This document shows positions 27,731 to 35,682 of a stretch of 52,666 nucleotides of DNA, in pieces (the stretch's first letter is position 1; every line of letters starts with the position of its first letter). The translations under genes were made by a program, and so were the position numbers. The DNA comes from Ruegeria sp. R14_0 (GTDB lineage Bacteria > Pseudomonadota > Alphaproteobacteria > Rhodobacterales > Rhodobacteraceae). The stretch spans positions 1-52,666 of the forward strand of contig NZ_JAGHRC010000013.1 of the NCBI RefSeq assembly GCF_017743975.1, in the 5' to 3' direction. Under the pieces are notes generated by a model, which had not been told where the DNA came from, did no database searches, and worked only from the letters and a program-made list of their open reading frames with translations.

Positions 27731-28305
27731 TTCCTTAGCGGCCAACGCACTTCTCCCTTTGTCTGAGTTGCATGACATGCTGGTCGCAGCTGTCGTCCCG
27801 TCCACAAAGGTTGCCGCCGATCTTTTTCCCCTGACCCTGCGGGTCATTCCTCGCGGAGCAAAAAGACCGGCACCTGCCCCTCTCCGCTACGCTTCGCCTT
27901 CGGTGTGCCCGGGCCTTGGCCAGCTGCAAGGTGACCATCATTGCAACGCAAACAAGGAGAAGAGCAATGACCACGAACTGCATCAAATTCACCAGCGCCG
28001 ACATCGAGACCGCCAAGGGCACAGGCTCCATCTCGACCCTGACCTTCGACCTCGACATCACGGTCGAGCCCGTCGCGAGCACGAACCCGATGGCCCCCAC
28101 GCACCGCGTCCTCGGCCGCTCCCCGCGCGGCAAGCTGGTCGAGTGCGGCGGCATCTGGAAGAAGCAGAACAAGGAGACCGGTGCCGACTACTACACGCTG
28201 ACCATCCGCGACCACGGCTTCAACGCCAACCTCGGCAAGGCCGCGAACCAGGACGATCTGTCCCTGCAGGCCGTCATCCCCTGGGGCCCGAAAGACGCCG
28301 CCTAA
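27731..28305. repeat. 575-bp direct repeat, copy 2
   Basis: Gap-free match to 7342-7916 in the same orientation, with roughly two dozen mismatches by eye. Most differences are synonymous or lie in the leader. The flanking sequences on both sides are unrelated to those of copy 1. Confidence 0.95.
27967..28305 (+). CDS. DUF736 family protein, copy 2
   Basis: A 112-residue DUF736 protein, identical to copy 1 (7578-7916) except for two substitutions (Val to Thr near residue 18 and Ser to Thr near residue 39). The same AAGGAGAAGAGCA ribosome binding site precedes ATG 27967. The stop codon changed from TGA to TAA. The strong protein conservation with scattered silent changes indicates selection or conversion rather than decay. 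It lies upstream of the mobilisation genes, a usual position for this family on roseobacter plasmids. Function unknown. A hairpin follows the stop. Confidence 0.92.
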   Translation: MTTNCIKFTSADIETAKGTGSISTLTFDLDITVEPVASTNPMAPTHRVLGRSPRGKLVECGGIWKKQNKETGADYYTLTIRDHGFNANLGKAANQDDLSLQAVIPWGPKDAA

Positions 28306-28313
28306 GCCAAGGG

Positions 28314-28335
28314 CCAGACCGCTCCGGCGGTCTGG
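28314..28335 (+). terminator. hairpin after DUF736 copy 2
   Basis: Perfect 9-bp stem (ccagaccgc / gcggtctgg) with a tccg loop, nine bases after the stop and followed by ctatttct. The sequence is unrelated to the hairpin after copy 1, so the repeat ends at the stop codon. Confidence 0.65.
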
Positions 28336-28939
28336 CTATTTCTCGTTATGAGGAATGGCAGCGGTTCGGGTCCGAAACCCGTGTCAGAAGGATGCGGCAT
28401 ATTTCGGACGCTGACACCGAGGCGGATAGTCTGACTGGATCGATCGCAGAAGCAGCTTTGATCGTTCTGTTGAGGGACAGAGTGGATCGCGCGAACCCGA
28501 GGGTGAGCCGAAAGTCAGCAGGGGAAAAATGGGAGCCCACTGTGCGAGGTAAGCGCACCCCTTCTCTCAGTCGAGCAACCCGCGCTTGGGTCGTGTTGGC
28601 GAGGCTGCCAGGGTGCCGAACTCACCCTTTGCCGCGAGGGTGTAAACCGCAGATCAACGTCATGCGTCCGGGGGGCGACGTCTCACGTCAGGGCCACCGT
28701 CGCGCGCCTTTCCGTCGACCTGTTGGCCTCTCAGATCGCTAGCCCGGGGTCGAGCGGCCGGCAACGCTGGGGGCAGGTTTCTGGACGGCTGCGCCTTGAG
28801 CGCTGCGGTGCACCGCTCACAACAAACCTGCCCCCGGCGTGCTCCATTTCATTCCGCCCCGTGCCGGGTGCAGCCCGCTCTCATGCCCCCGGTCTTTTCC
28901 ACGATCCGTCCAACGACGATCAACGGAAAGGATCACACC
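28336..28939. other. non-coding region upstream of mobilisation genes
   Basis: About 600 bp without a supportable gene. Its main feature is a large inverted repeat at 28764-28840, listed separately. A minus-strand frame (28346-28558) has no recognisable content. Confidence 0.4.
28764..28840. repeat. long inverted repeat with nested palindrome
   Basis: Arms of 17 bp (28764-28780 and 28824-28840) pair perfectly apart from one G-T wobble; the core is gggggcaggttt / aaacctgccccc. Inside the 43-nt loop, tgagcg/cgctca and the palindrome gcggtgcaccgc can form a second hairpin. It could be a cruciform, an attenuator or part of a transfer origin. Confidence 0.6.
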
Positions 28940-29116
28940 ATGACACTCGAACAATCCATCGACCTCGCCGAACTGCAAGCCGACATGGCCTTTGATGCCT
29001 ACCTCGCCGCGTTTGATGAAGACGCCCATCCCGAGACACTCGACAGCCTCGAGACCGAGGCGCTGATCGCCCGCAGCCGCTACGACGACCTGCGCTCTCA
29101 GGGACTGGGTCACTGA
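28940..29116 (+). CDS. small acidic plasmid protein, unknown
   Basis: A 58-residue acidic protein (MTLEQSIDLAELQAD at the N-terminus) predicted to be two helices. ATG 28940 is preceded by GGAAAGGATCACACC, an acceptable ribosome binding site, and a clear terminator hairpin follows the stop. I recognise no family. The codon usage and clean upstream and downstream signals support a real gene. Its place just ahead of the candidate oriT and the mobilisation genes suggests a plasmid-specific role, but nothing more can be said. Confidence 0.6.
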   Translation: MTLEQSIDLAELQADMAFDAYLAAFDEDAHPETLDSLETEALIARSRYDDLRSQGLGH

Positions 29117-29123
29117 CCCAGAC

Positions 29124-29153
29124 ACCCCTGCGGGTCTACTGATCCGCAGGGGT
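29124..29153 (+). terminator. hairpin after small protein gene
   Basis: 10-bp perfect stem (acccctgcgg / ccgcaggggt) around a 10-nt loop, just after the stop at 29116; followed by ttgacac, so only a short T-run. Confidence 0.6.
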
Positions 29154-29641
29154 TTGACACCGTCTCTCAGAAGCTTCGTGACGCCCTCGAATGGTGGGAC
29201 CCGCGCTATCTCGCGCGGGCCGTTTTCGTGTTCTTCGCGCCCGATCCGTTACCGGCTCGGGCGCTCGGTTTGCCTGACATCGCGTGCTGCTCCAGCGCAA
29301 GTTTAGGCAGATTAATTCGACCAGATTGCCGCGCATCGATGAGGACGGCGGCGTTCCATGTCGCGCTGCGGAGCAGTCTTGACTGCACCCTATTGCCAGC
29401 AAAAAGACACAGCATGCAAAACGTTATATTGCGCAATGTGATGTATTGAAGTATAAGCAAAGGAGAGAAGGAAGACGTTGGCAGGATATGGCCAATGTTT
29501 GCACATTTTGTCCGAGGGGTCTGTCATGGGCGTTTCCCGCAAAGCTGAATGCTCCGCCGCACGCGAAAGCGATTGCGAGCAATCGCTGCCTCGCGCGCGT
29601 CTGCGCATGCAATCTTTTTCTGGCAGCGGGAGAACGCCCTA
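29154..29641. other. intergenic region, candidate transfer-origin area
   Basis: About 490 bp with no clear gene. The part 29400-29470 is markedly AT-richer than its surroundings and contains attgcgcaat, a 10-bp palindrome (29428-29437). A VirD2/RP4-like nick motif follows at 29482-29489 on the minus strand. This layout, just before a MobC-like gene and the relaxase, is what an oriT looks like. Confidence 0.45.
29478..29495 (-). other. oriT: candidate oriT nic site
   Basis: The minus strand reads ATATCCTG followed by CC, with the predicted nick after G at 29482. This matches the YATCCTG/Y core nicked by RP4 TraI and VirD2-type relaxases. It is framed by 5-bp inverted arms (ttggc / gccaa). It lies about 150 bp upstream of the MobC-like gene. 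No experimental support is visible; the motif is short. Confidence 0.5.
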
Positions 29642-30262
29642 GTGCCGAGGCCAGCGAAAAACCTGAAGCTTGAGCAGCGCATCGAAGTCGCGCGGCGCTT
29701 TGCGGCGGGCGAAAGTGCCAAGGAGCTGGCGGCGGCGTTCGGCATCTCTGCGCGCCACGTGAACCGGCTCGCGAAAGAGGAGGCGGGCGAGGGGATCACG
29801 GTGCGCGATCCGAGCGAGACAGTGGCATTCCGGGCAAGCCGATCCGAACTGGAGGCCTTCGATGCGGAGTGGCGCGAACGGGGTTTTGCCAACCGGTCGC
29901 AGGCGTTGAATGCGGTGCTGCGCGGACGGTGCGGATTCCTCGATGTGCCCCGTGATCTGGTCGCGGAATTCTGTGCAGCGTGGCGTCAGGCGAAGGATGT
30001 GAGCGACGCCGGACTGATGCTCGCCAAGGCGGTCCATCGCGGTCGGCTGGAGGTCTCGGAGGCAGACCGCGCGGTGCTGATTGATCTCCTTGATCTGGCG
30101 CAATCCATGAGCCGTGAATTGGGCCGGATGAAAGATGCGGCGCAGGCGATGCGTCATCAGGAGTGGCCACAAAAGGAAGAAGGGCAGGGGGCGGAGAGCG
30201 CGGTTCTGGAGGACGGTTCGCCCGTGACAAACGGCGGTCTGAGGCTGGTGCGCAGTGGCTGA
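29642..30262 (+). CDS. MobC/VirD1-like relaxosome accessory protein
   Basis: A 206-residue protein from GTG 29642; a longer frame from 29549 reads through the AT-rich presumed oriT region and is rejected. The N-terminus has a helix-turn-helix (AAAFGISARHVNRLAKEE). Then comes a ribbon-helix-helix-like segment (VAFRASRSELEAFDAEWRE, with NRSQALNAVLRG after it), as in MobC/VirD1 proteins that help relaxases at oriT. The C-terminus is helical and then disordered. It overlaps the relaxase start by 8 nt, so the two are translated together. The relaxosome role comes from position and domain type. Confidence 0.7.
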   Translation: MPRPAKNLKLEQRIEVARRFAAGESAKELAAAFGISARHVNRLAKEEAGEGITVRDPSETVAFRASRSELEAFDAEWRERGFANRSQALNAVLRGRCGFLDVPRDLVAEFCAAWRQAKDVSDAGLMLAKAVHRGRLEVSEADRAVLIDLLDLAQSMSRELGRMKDAAQAMRHQEWPQKEEGQGAESAVLEDGSPVTNGGLRLVRSG

Positions 30263-32195
30263 TCCCCTCGCCCTCTACGCCTCGGTCATGGGCCGGCTCT
30301 GGGAGGATGAGCGCATCCGGGGTCAGGCCGCAGCGCGGATCGACGCGCGGCTGGCGGGGCGTCGGCAGGGGCGGAGTTTCTCGCGCGTCGGATCCATGTC
30401 GGCGCGCAACGCGCTGAAGGCTGCGTCGGGTCAGAGCCGGGCGGCGGTCTTCAAACGGATCCGGGCGGGAGGCTGCAAGACGCGCGCGTCGCTCGGAGCG
30501 CAGATCTCCTACATCAACGACAAGGCGGTCTACACCTACTCGACAATGACCAATGCGCTGACCGATGCGGCGGTGCTGTCTGAGGGGCAGAAAGAGGACA
30601 TCATCGAGGATTGGGCCGGGACCTGGCGCGGCTCGACCAAGCTCGGCTTCACCTCTCACATGTTGCTCTCCTTCCCGACCGACGTGACGGTCGATCAGGT
30701 GCGCGACATCGCCATGGATTGGACGGAGCATTTTTTCGAGAGCGGCGAATACGGCGATCAGTGGGACTATGTGCTCGCGGTCCATGACGACCGGGCGCAC
30801 AAACACGCCCACATCATCCTGAACAATCGCGGCCTCGAGAAAGGCACCTGGTTCTCTTGCTGGGCCGAAGGCGTGATGTCGCCGCAGCTCATGCGCGAGA
30901 AACAGGCCGAGATCGCGGAACGCTACGGCGTGATGCTTGATGCCACCACGCGGCTCGAGCGCGGCATCTTCGAGAAACCCGCCGGGATCGAAGAGATCTA
31001 CCGCGCCAAGGAAGAGGCCCGCCTACCGCGCGAGATCGCCCTGACGGCCCAGGAAACCGCCATGGCGCAGGCGCAGGTGGTGGGCTTCGCCAAGGATTAC
31101 AAGAACCTCGCTGACCTGCTGGACCGGATGGACCAGCGCCACATGGCCCGCGCCCTGCGCGGCATGGCGGAGGGGCTCGGTTCCGGCGCGCCGTGGAACT
31201 TCACCGAAGGAGAGATAGACATGAAGGACATCAAGACCGTCGGTGATGCGATCGACTATTCCGAGCGCACGATCGAGGCGCTCAGGCTCAAGGCCGAGGA
31301 ACTGGACCCGGCCGAGTGCGCCGCATTCGAGGCCAAGGCCGCGCCGATCATCGCGGATCTCTCGCAGATGGTGCCCGACCCGGAGCTACGGGCGCGCTTC
31401 GGCAAGCAGCTTGAAGAACCCTATCCCCCGGGGGCGGGCAGCGTGGTGCTGATCGGCGCGCTGCAGTCCGGCAATGACGAGGGGTTGCGCGATGTGCTCG
31501 AGAGTGCCGAAGAGGCAGGCATGGACAGCGAGGAGCTGGTGGCCCGGATCATGGCCGGCGGCACGCGGAACTACGGTATGGCGCAGGACTGGGTTGAGCG
31601 CGACATGAATGCGGTGCTGGCCAAGGACGGTCTCAGCGTGGAGACCGCGAGTGACGACCAGCTCGATGCCGCGCTCGAAAAGGTCGACGGCGTGATGGAC
31701 GCACTGATGGAGCGGGCGAAGGAACTGGGCGTCGAGATCGGCCGAACCCTCGCGGACGAAGAGGAGGCGACACTGCCCCTCATCGACGAAGACGACCGGA
31801 CGCCCAATCCCTACCTGCAGGACCTGGCCGACATGCTTCGGGACGGCAAGCTCACCGAGGAACAGGAAGAGGTGGTTGAGCGGACCCTGCAATCCGAGCT
31901 CTTCAAGGAGTTGGGTGAGGAGGGTTTGGCTGCACTTCGCCGCGGCAACTACGAGGTGCTGGACGCGGCCCTTCCGAGCAAGCTCGACCAGATCACCGTC
32001 ACGCAGGAATTCCTCGAGATGACGTTTGAGGAGACCGGCGACCAAGTCTTCACCGACCGCGCCGCCGGGTTGCAGCAGGACAAGGCGACGGAGGTGGCGC
32101 GGATGCGCGGCCAGCAAGAGGCGCAGGAAATGGGGCGTGAACTTGCCCGAAACAAAACACTAGATCGTGGTCTCGATGACGAGATGGAATTCTAA
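30255..32195 (+). CDS. virD2: VirD2-type relaxase
   Basis: A 646-residue MobP/VirD2-type relaxase. It starts at GTG 30255, inside the end of the MobC-like gene. The conserved metal-binding histidine motif is HDDRAHKHAHIILNNRG (about nt 30783-30833). An upstream region with SYINDKAVYTYS contains candidate catalytic tyrosines. The C-terminal half (after about residue 300) is long, acidic and helical, typical of the part recognised by the coupling protein. The enzyme would nick the plasmid at oriT and pilot the strand into a recipient. The VirD4 gene follows directly. Confidence 0.9.
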   Translation: MADPLALYASVMGRLWEDERIRGQAAARIDARLAGRRQGRSFSRVGSMSARNALKAASGQSRAAVFKRIRAGGCKTRASLGAQISYINDKAVYTYSTMTNALTDAAVLSEGQKEDIIEDWAGTWRGSTKLGFTSHMLLSFPTDVTVDQVRDIAMDWTEHFFESGEYGDQWDYVLAVHDDRAHKHAHIILNNRGLEKGTWFSCWAEGVMSPQLMREKQAEIAERYGVMLDATTRLERGIFEKPAGIEEIYRAKEEARLPREIALTAQETAMAQAQVVGFAKDYKNLADLLDRMDQRHMARALRGMAEGLGSGAPWNFTEGEIDMKDIKTVGDAIDYSERTIEALRLKAEELDPAECAAFEAKAAPIIADLSQMVPDPELRARFGKQLEEPYPPGAGSVVLIGALQSGNDEGLRDVLESAEEAGMDSEELVARIMAGGTRNYGMAQDWVERDMNAVLAKDGLSVETASDDQLDAALEKVDGVMDALMERAKELGVEIGRTLADEEEATLPLIDEDDRTPNPYLQDLADMLRDGKLTEEQEEVVERTLQSELFKELGEEGLAALRRGNYEVLDAALPSKLDQITVTQEFLEMTFEETGDQVFTDRAAGLQQDKATEVARMRGQQEAQEMGRELARNKTLDRGLDDEMEF

Positions 32196-32211
32196 GGGGG
32201 AGATGACAACC

Positions 32212-34119
32212 ATGACCAAGACACTCCCCCTTTGGGCCGCGCTCCTCTTCGGGGTGATCTGCGGCGCCGTCATCGGCACCATCGTCGCCGCCTTCTACCT
32301 GACCCTGGCCCTGAAAACCGGGTTTGGTAGTTTTGACATGCTGGCGCTCTGGAAAGCCAGCGCGGGCACCCGAGCGGCGCATCCCGAAGCGTTCAAGGTG
32401 GGGTTTGGCGCCGTAGGCTTCGGGGCGATTGGCCTCGGCGCCCTGGCGCTTGCCTGGACCTGGAAGAAGGAGCGGGACGACTATGGCTCGGCCCACTGGC
32501 AGACCAAGGCGGAGCTGAAGAAGAACGACATGCTTCAAGCGCCTGGCAAGGGCTTTGTCTGTGGCAAGCTCGGAGCCCCGACGTCCAAAGCTGAGTTCAT
32601 CTCCTCGACCACCATCCCGCATGTGATGATGGTCGCGCCGACCCGGGCCGGTAAGGGGGTTGGCTTCGTGATCCCGAATCTTCTGAGCTTTGCGGGCTCG
32701 GTTGTGGTGCTGGACGTGAAGGGCGAGAACTTCGAGAAGACCGCGCGGCTCCGGGCGCTCAACGGCGACGAGGTCTATCGGTTCAGCCCGTTTGATTGGG
32801 CCAATGCCACGCATCGGTACAACCCGCTTGCGCGGATTGCCAAGGCCCCGACATTCGCGCAGCGCTTCACCGAGGTCTCGATCCTGGCAGACCTCTTCCT
32901 CGACAAGGACAACAAGACGCTCGACACCTTTTCCGAGGCCGGCAAGTCGATCTTCGTTGCGGCCTGTCTGCTGGCGATCCAACGCGGCACGCCGAACCTC
33001 GGCGAGGTGAACAAGATCGTCGCCGGGGGCGAATACAAGAACGCCCAGTACAAGACCTATGCCGACGAGGCCGAGGAAGACATCCTGCGCGAGCTCTGGA
33101 CCAATGCGGCCTCAGCCTCGTCGCGGCTGCTGACCTCGAACATTCAGGCGCTGATGACGGCCGGTCTCAAGCAATGGGACAACCCGGCGGTGCGCTCGGC
33201 CACCGAGGCGAGCGACTTCGATTTCTCGACCTTCCGGAAGACCCCTCAGTCGCTTTACATCGCGGTGTCCGAGGATCACATCGCGACGCTGGCGCCGCTC
33301 TTGCGCCTGATGTTCGCCGATCTCATCGCCTCGATCCGGCTGAACGAGCCCGGCCCGGACGAGCCCTGGCCGGTCATGATGATGATCGACGAATTCCAGC
33401 AGATGGGGGCGATGCCCTATCTCGAGCGGGCGATCCATTCGCTGGCAAGCTATGGCGGCCGCGTCGCGATGATCGCGCAGTCGCTGGCTTCGCTTGATCG
33501 GATTTACGGGCCCGAGGGCCGTGAAAGTCTCGAGAACGGGGCAGGGCTGAAGCTCTACATCACCCCGCGGGACCAGCGCACGGTGAAAGAGGTCTCCGCC
33601 GCGGTCGGCAGCACCACCCGCGAGGCGGTGACCCGGATGTACGGTCGCAACAAGGGCTTCCTTGGCGCGACCTCGACCTCGGCGCGTCTGGAAGAGCGGC
33701 CGCTACTTTCCGAGACGGAAGCGCGCCTCATGGATCCCGACGAGGTCATAATCCTCGCTTCGCCCCAGCACCCTATCAAGGCTAGCCGGATCAAGTATTA
33801 CGACGATCCGTTCTTCAAGGACATGCTGGCCCGCCAGGACGGCAAGCCGTTCCCCTATCCGCCGAGTGTGCAGGGCGTGGGGCCCTGGGGCGGTGACTTT
33901 GAGGTCGGCGCAGACGACCAGGCGAAACTAGCCGAACGTGCGCCTGTCCGGGATCGATCGCAGCGGCGCGAAGCGCGCGCGATGAGCGTGATGCCGATTG
34001 AGGCCGGACGCGGGCAGCCCGAGCCCGAGACGCTCGAAAGGGAAGCCGCCGTGCCGAAGGATTGGAAGGCGGCGCTCGACCGGCAGGAGGACTTCATCGA
34101 GGAATTGTTGGGAGGGTGA
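32212..34119 (+). CDS. virD4: type IV coupling protein VirD4/TraG
   Basis: A 635-residue coupling protein. ATG 32212 is chosen because GGGGGAG (32196-32202) sits 9 nt upstream; ATG 32203 is too close to it. Two N-terminal membrane helices (about residues 6-32 and 60-80) anchor it. Walker A is APTRAGKGVGF (about nt 32635-32667), the VLDVKGENF block follows, and Walker B is MMMIDEFQQMG. The C-terminal tail is acidic and Pro-rich. VirD4 delivers the relaxase-DNA complex to the type IV channel. It ends the plus-strand conjugation genes; the virB genes resume on the opposite strand at 51235. Confidence 0.93.
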   Translation: MTKTLPLWAALLFGVICGAVIGTIVAAFYLTLALKTGFGSFDMLALWKASAGTRAAHPEAFKVGFGAVGFGAIGLGALALAWTWKKERDDYGSAHWQTKAELKKNDMLQAPGKGFVCGKLGAPTSKAEFISSTTIPHVMMVAPTRAGKGVGFVIPNLLSFAGSVVVLDVKGENFEKTARLRALNGDEVYRFSPFDWANATHRYNPLARIAKAPTFAQRFTEVSILADLFLDKDNKTLDTFSEAGKSIFVAACLLAIQRGTPNLGEVNKIVAGGEYKNAQYKTYADEAEEDILRELWTNAASASSRLLTSNIQALMTAGLKQWDNPAVRSATEASDFDFSTFRKTPQSLYIAVSEDHIATLAPLLRLMFADLIASIRLNEPGPDEPWPVMMMIDEFQQMGAMPYLERAIHSLASYGGRVAMIAQSLASLDRIYGPEGRESLENGAGLKLYITPRDQRTVKEVSAAVGSTTREAVTRMYGRNKGFLGATSTSARLEERPLLSETEARLMDPDEVIILASPQHPIKASRIKYYDDPFFKDMLARQDGKPFPYPPSVQGVGPWGGDFEVGADDQAKLAERAPVRDRSQRREARAMSVMPIEAGRGQPEPETLEREAAVPKDWKAALDRQEDFIEELLGG

Positions 34120-34467
34120 GTGATGACTGCTGCTCGCTGCGTAACTCTTGCATTCGTTCAACTTTTTCAGCCAGCATTGCAGTTGTTGTGGAGCTACTTA
34201 CCTTGTGCCACCTGCGTTCTAGCAAAAATGCCAACTAGAATTTCACGTGCTGCGGAAGGTTTCTCGGTGAGACCTGTTTCCAGAAAATCTAAATAGCTGT
34301 TTTTCAATTGACGGCGAAGAGCGGCCTGAAACCGGGTCTGACCTTCGCTCGGTTTTTACTGTCCCATCTCGCCAGGGTATTATCCAAGACCCTCCCAATC
34401 ATCGACAGAATCCGGCTCGGGCGGGCAATCTGCATCCATTAGAAACCTGCAGATGTGGTGAGCCCCA
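34120..34467. other. junction between conjugation genes and catabolic cargo
   Basis: A 348-bp region, AT-richer than either side. On the minus strand an open stretch of 53 codons (34194-34355) reads like a helical protein end (RFQAALRRQL, then LDFLETGL) but has no start, so it may be a gene remnant. The 3' end should hold the promoter of the catB-ben operon. No insertion sequence or obvious repeat was found. Confidence 0.4.
34194..34355 (-). pseudogene. possible remnant of a truncated gene
   Basis: 53 sense codons between in-frame stops on the minus strand with protein-like amphipathic character (RFQAALRRQL, EKPSAAREILVGIFART). It could be the end of a TetR-like regulator or similar gene, cut off when the cargo inserted. 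No start codon context. Weak call. Confidence 0.25.
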
Positions 34468-35616
34468 GTGACCAAGATTGACCAGATCGAGACCCTGATC
34501 CTCGACATTCCCACCATTCGCGGTCACGTGCTTTCGATGGCCACGATGCGTACGCAAACTGCGGTGCTGGTCAGGGTCAAGTTCTCGGACGGCTCCGAAG
34601 GCATCGGCGAAGGCACGACGATTGGCGGGCTGAGCTACGGACCGGAAAGCCCTGAAGGCATCCAGTCGGCGATCGAGACTTATATCGCGCCCGGCCTGCT
34701 TGGTCGCAACAGCGACGATGTGAATGGTGCAATACAGCTCATCGACAAGTTGGTGAAAGGTAACCGGATCGCCAAGACAGCTGTCGAGATAGCTCTGTGG
34801 GACGGGCTGGGCAAGCGCTTGGGCGTGCCGGTGTCGCAACTTTTTGGTGGGGCCGTTCACGAACGTCTACCGGTCGCCTGGACGCTGGCCTCCGGCAATT
34901 CCGAGACCGACATCGCCGAAGCCCAGCAGATGATCGAAACCCGCCGCCACAACGTCTTCAAACTGAAGATCGGCAAGCGAGCGGTCCGTGATGACGTGGC
35001 CCATGTCGCCCGCATCAAAGAGGCGGTTGGTGATGCAGCCAGCGTGCGCGTTGACATCAACACGGCTTGGTCGTTGCAGGATGCACGTTGGGGTCTGAGG
35101 GGGCTGCAAGAGGCGGGCTGCGAACTTGTCGAGCAACCTGTCCCCGCGCGTTATCGCCGGGCAATGGCAGAACTGACGCGTAGCTACGAAATCGCCGTGA
35201 TGGCTGATGAGGCGCTTAACGGGCCTGAGGATGCTCTCGAAGTGGTAACGGCACAAGCTGCGGACGTCTTCGCCGTAAAGATCGGGCAATCCGGCGGGCT
35301 CAAGCGCGCCTCAGAAGTCATAGCCATTGGGCAGGCTGCGGGCCTTGGCCTTTACGGTGGCACCATGCTCGAAACCGGCCTGAGCACCGTTGCGGCATTG
35401 CAGTTGTTCTCTACCGTTGATGACTTGGCGTGGGGCACCGAGCTGTTCGGCCCGCTGCTGCTGACCGAGGACATTCTCGCAAATCCGATCGTCTACAGAG
35501 ATTTCTGCGTCGAAATTCCACACGGCCCGGGCATTGGCGCGACGCTCGACCCCGACAAGATCGATTTCTTCCGCCGAGATGGTCGGCGGAGCATGAAAGC
35601 CGTCGCGGGTGAATAG
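34468..35616 (+). CDS. catB: muconate cycloisomerase
   Basis: A 382-residue enolase-superfamily enzyme converting cis,cis-muconate to muconolactone. The start is GTG 34468. The catalytic KxK pair is in FKLKIGKR (about nt 34960-34984). Metal ligands are visible as VDINTAW, VEQPV and ADEAL, and the second catalytic lysine as AVKIGQSGG. The N-terminal capping domain has the family look (IPTIRGH). It is the first gene of a long operon continuing into benABCD and the ABC transporter. Position in the ortho-cleavage pathway fits catB; chloromuconate cycloisomerase is a close alternative, but no other chlorocatechol gene is present. Confidence 0.9.
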   Translation: MTKIDQIETLILDIPTIRGHVLSMATMRTQTAVLVRVKFSDGSEGIGEGTTIGGLSYGPESPEGIQSAIETYIAPGLLGRNSDDVNGAIQLIDKLVKGNRIAKTAVEIALWDGLGKRLGVPVSQLFGGAVHERLPVAWTLASGNSETDIAEAQQMIETRRHNVFKLKIGKRAVRDDVAHVARIKEAVGDAASVRVDINTAWSLQDARWGLRGLQEAGCELVEQPVPARYRRAMAELTRSYEIAVMADEALNGPEDALEVVTAQAADVFAVKIGQSGGLKRASEVIAIGQAAGLGLYGGTMLETGLSTVAALQLFSTVDDLAWGTELFGPLLLTEDILANPIVYRDFCVEIPHGPGIGATLDPDKIDFFRRDGRRSMKAVAGE

Positions 35617-35682
35617 TCCCGCGACACGAACAACAAACCAGCCGATGCATCCATGCTGAGGCAGTCTGGAGGAGGATCACAG

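Noticed and set aside
27693..28742. 349-codon plus-strand frame across DUF736 copy 2
   Set aside because: It is out of frame with the conserved DUF736 gene and its product is Arg/His-rich without any domain; the repeat copy has the equivalent spurious frame.
29549..29641. Longer N-terminus of the MobC-like protein
   Set aside because: The extension is Arg-rich, without family similarity, and reads through the presumed oriT area; GTG 29642 gives a normal start.
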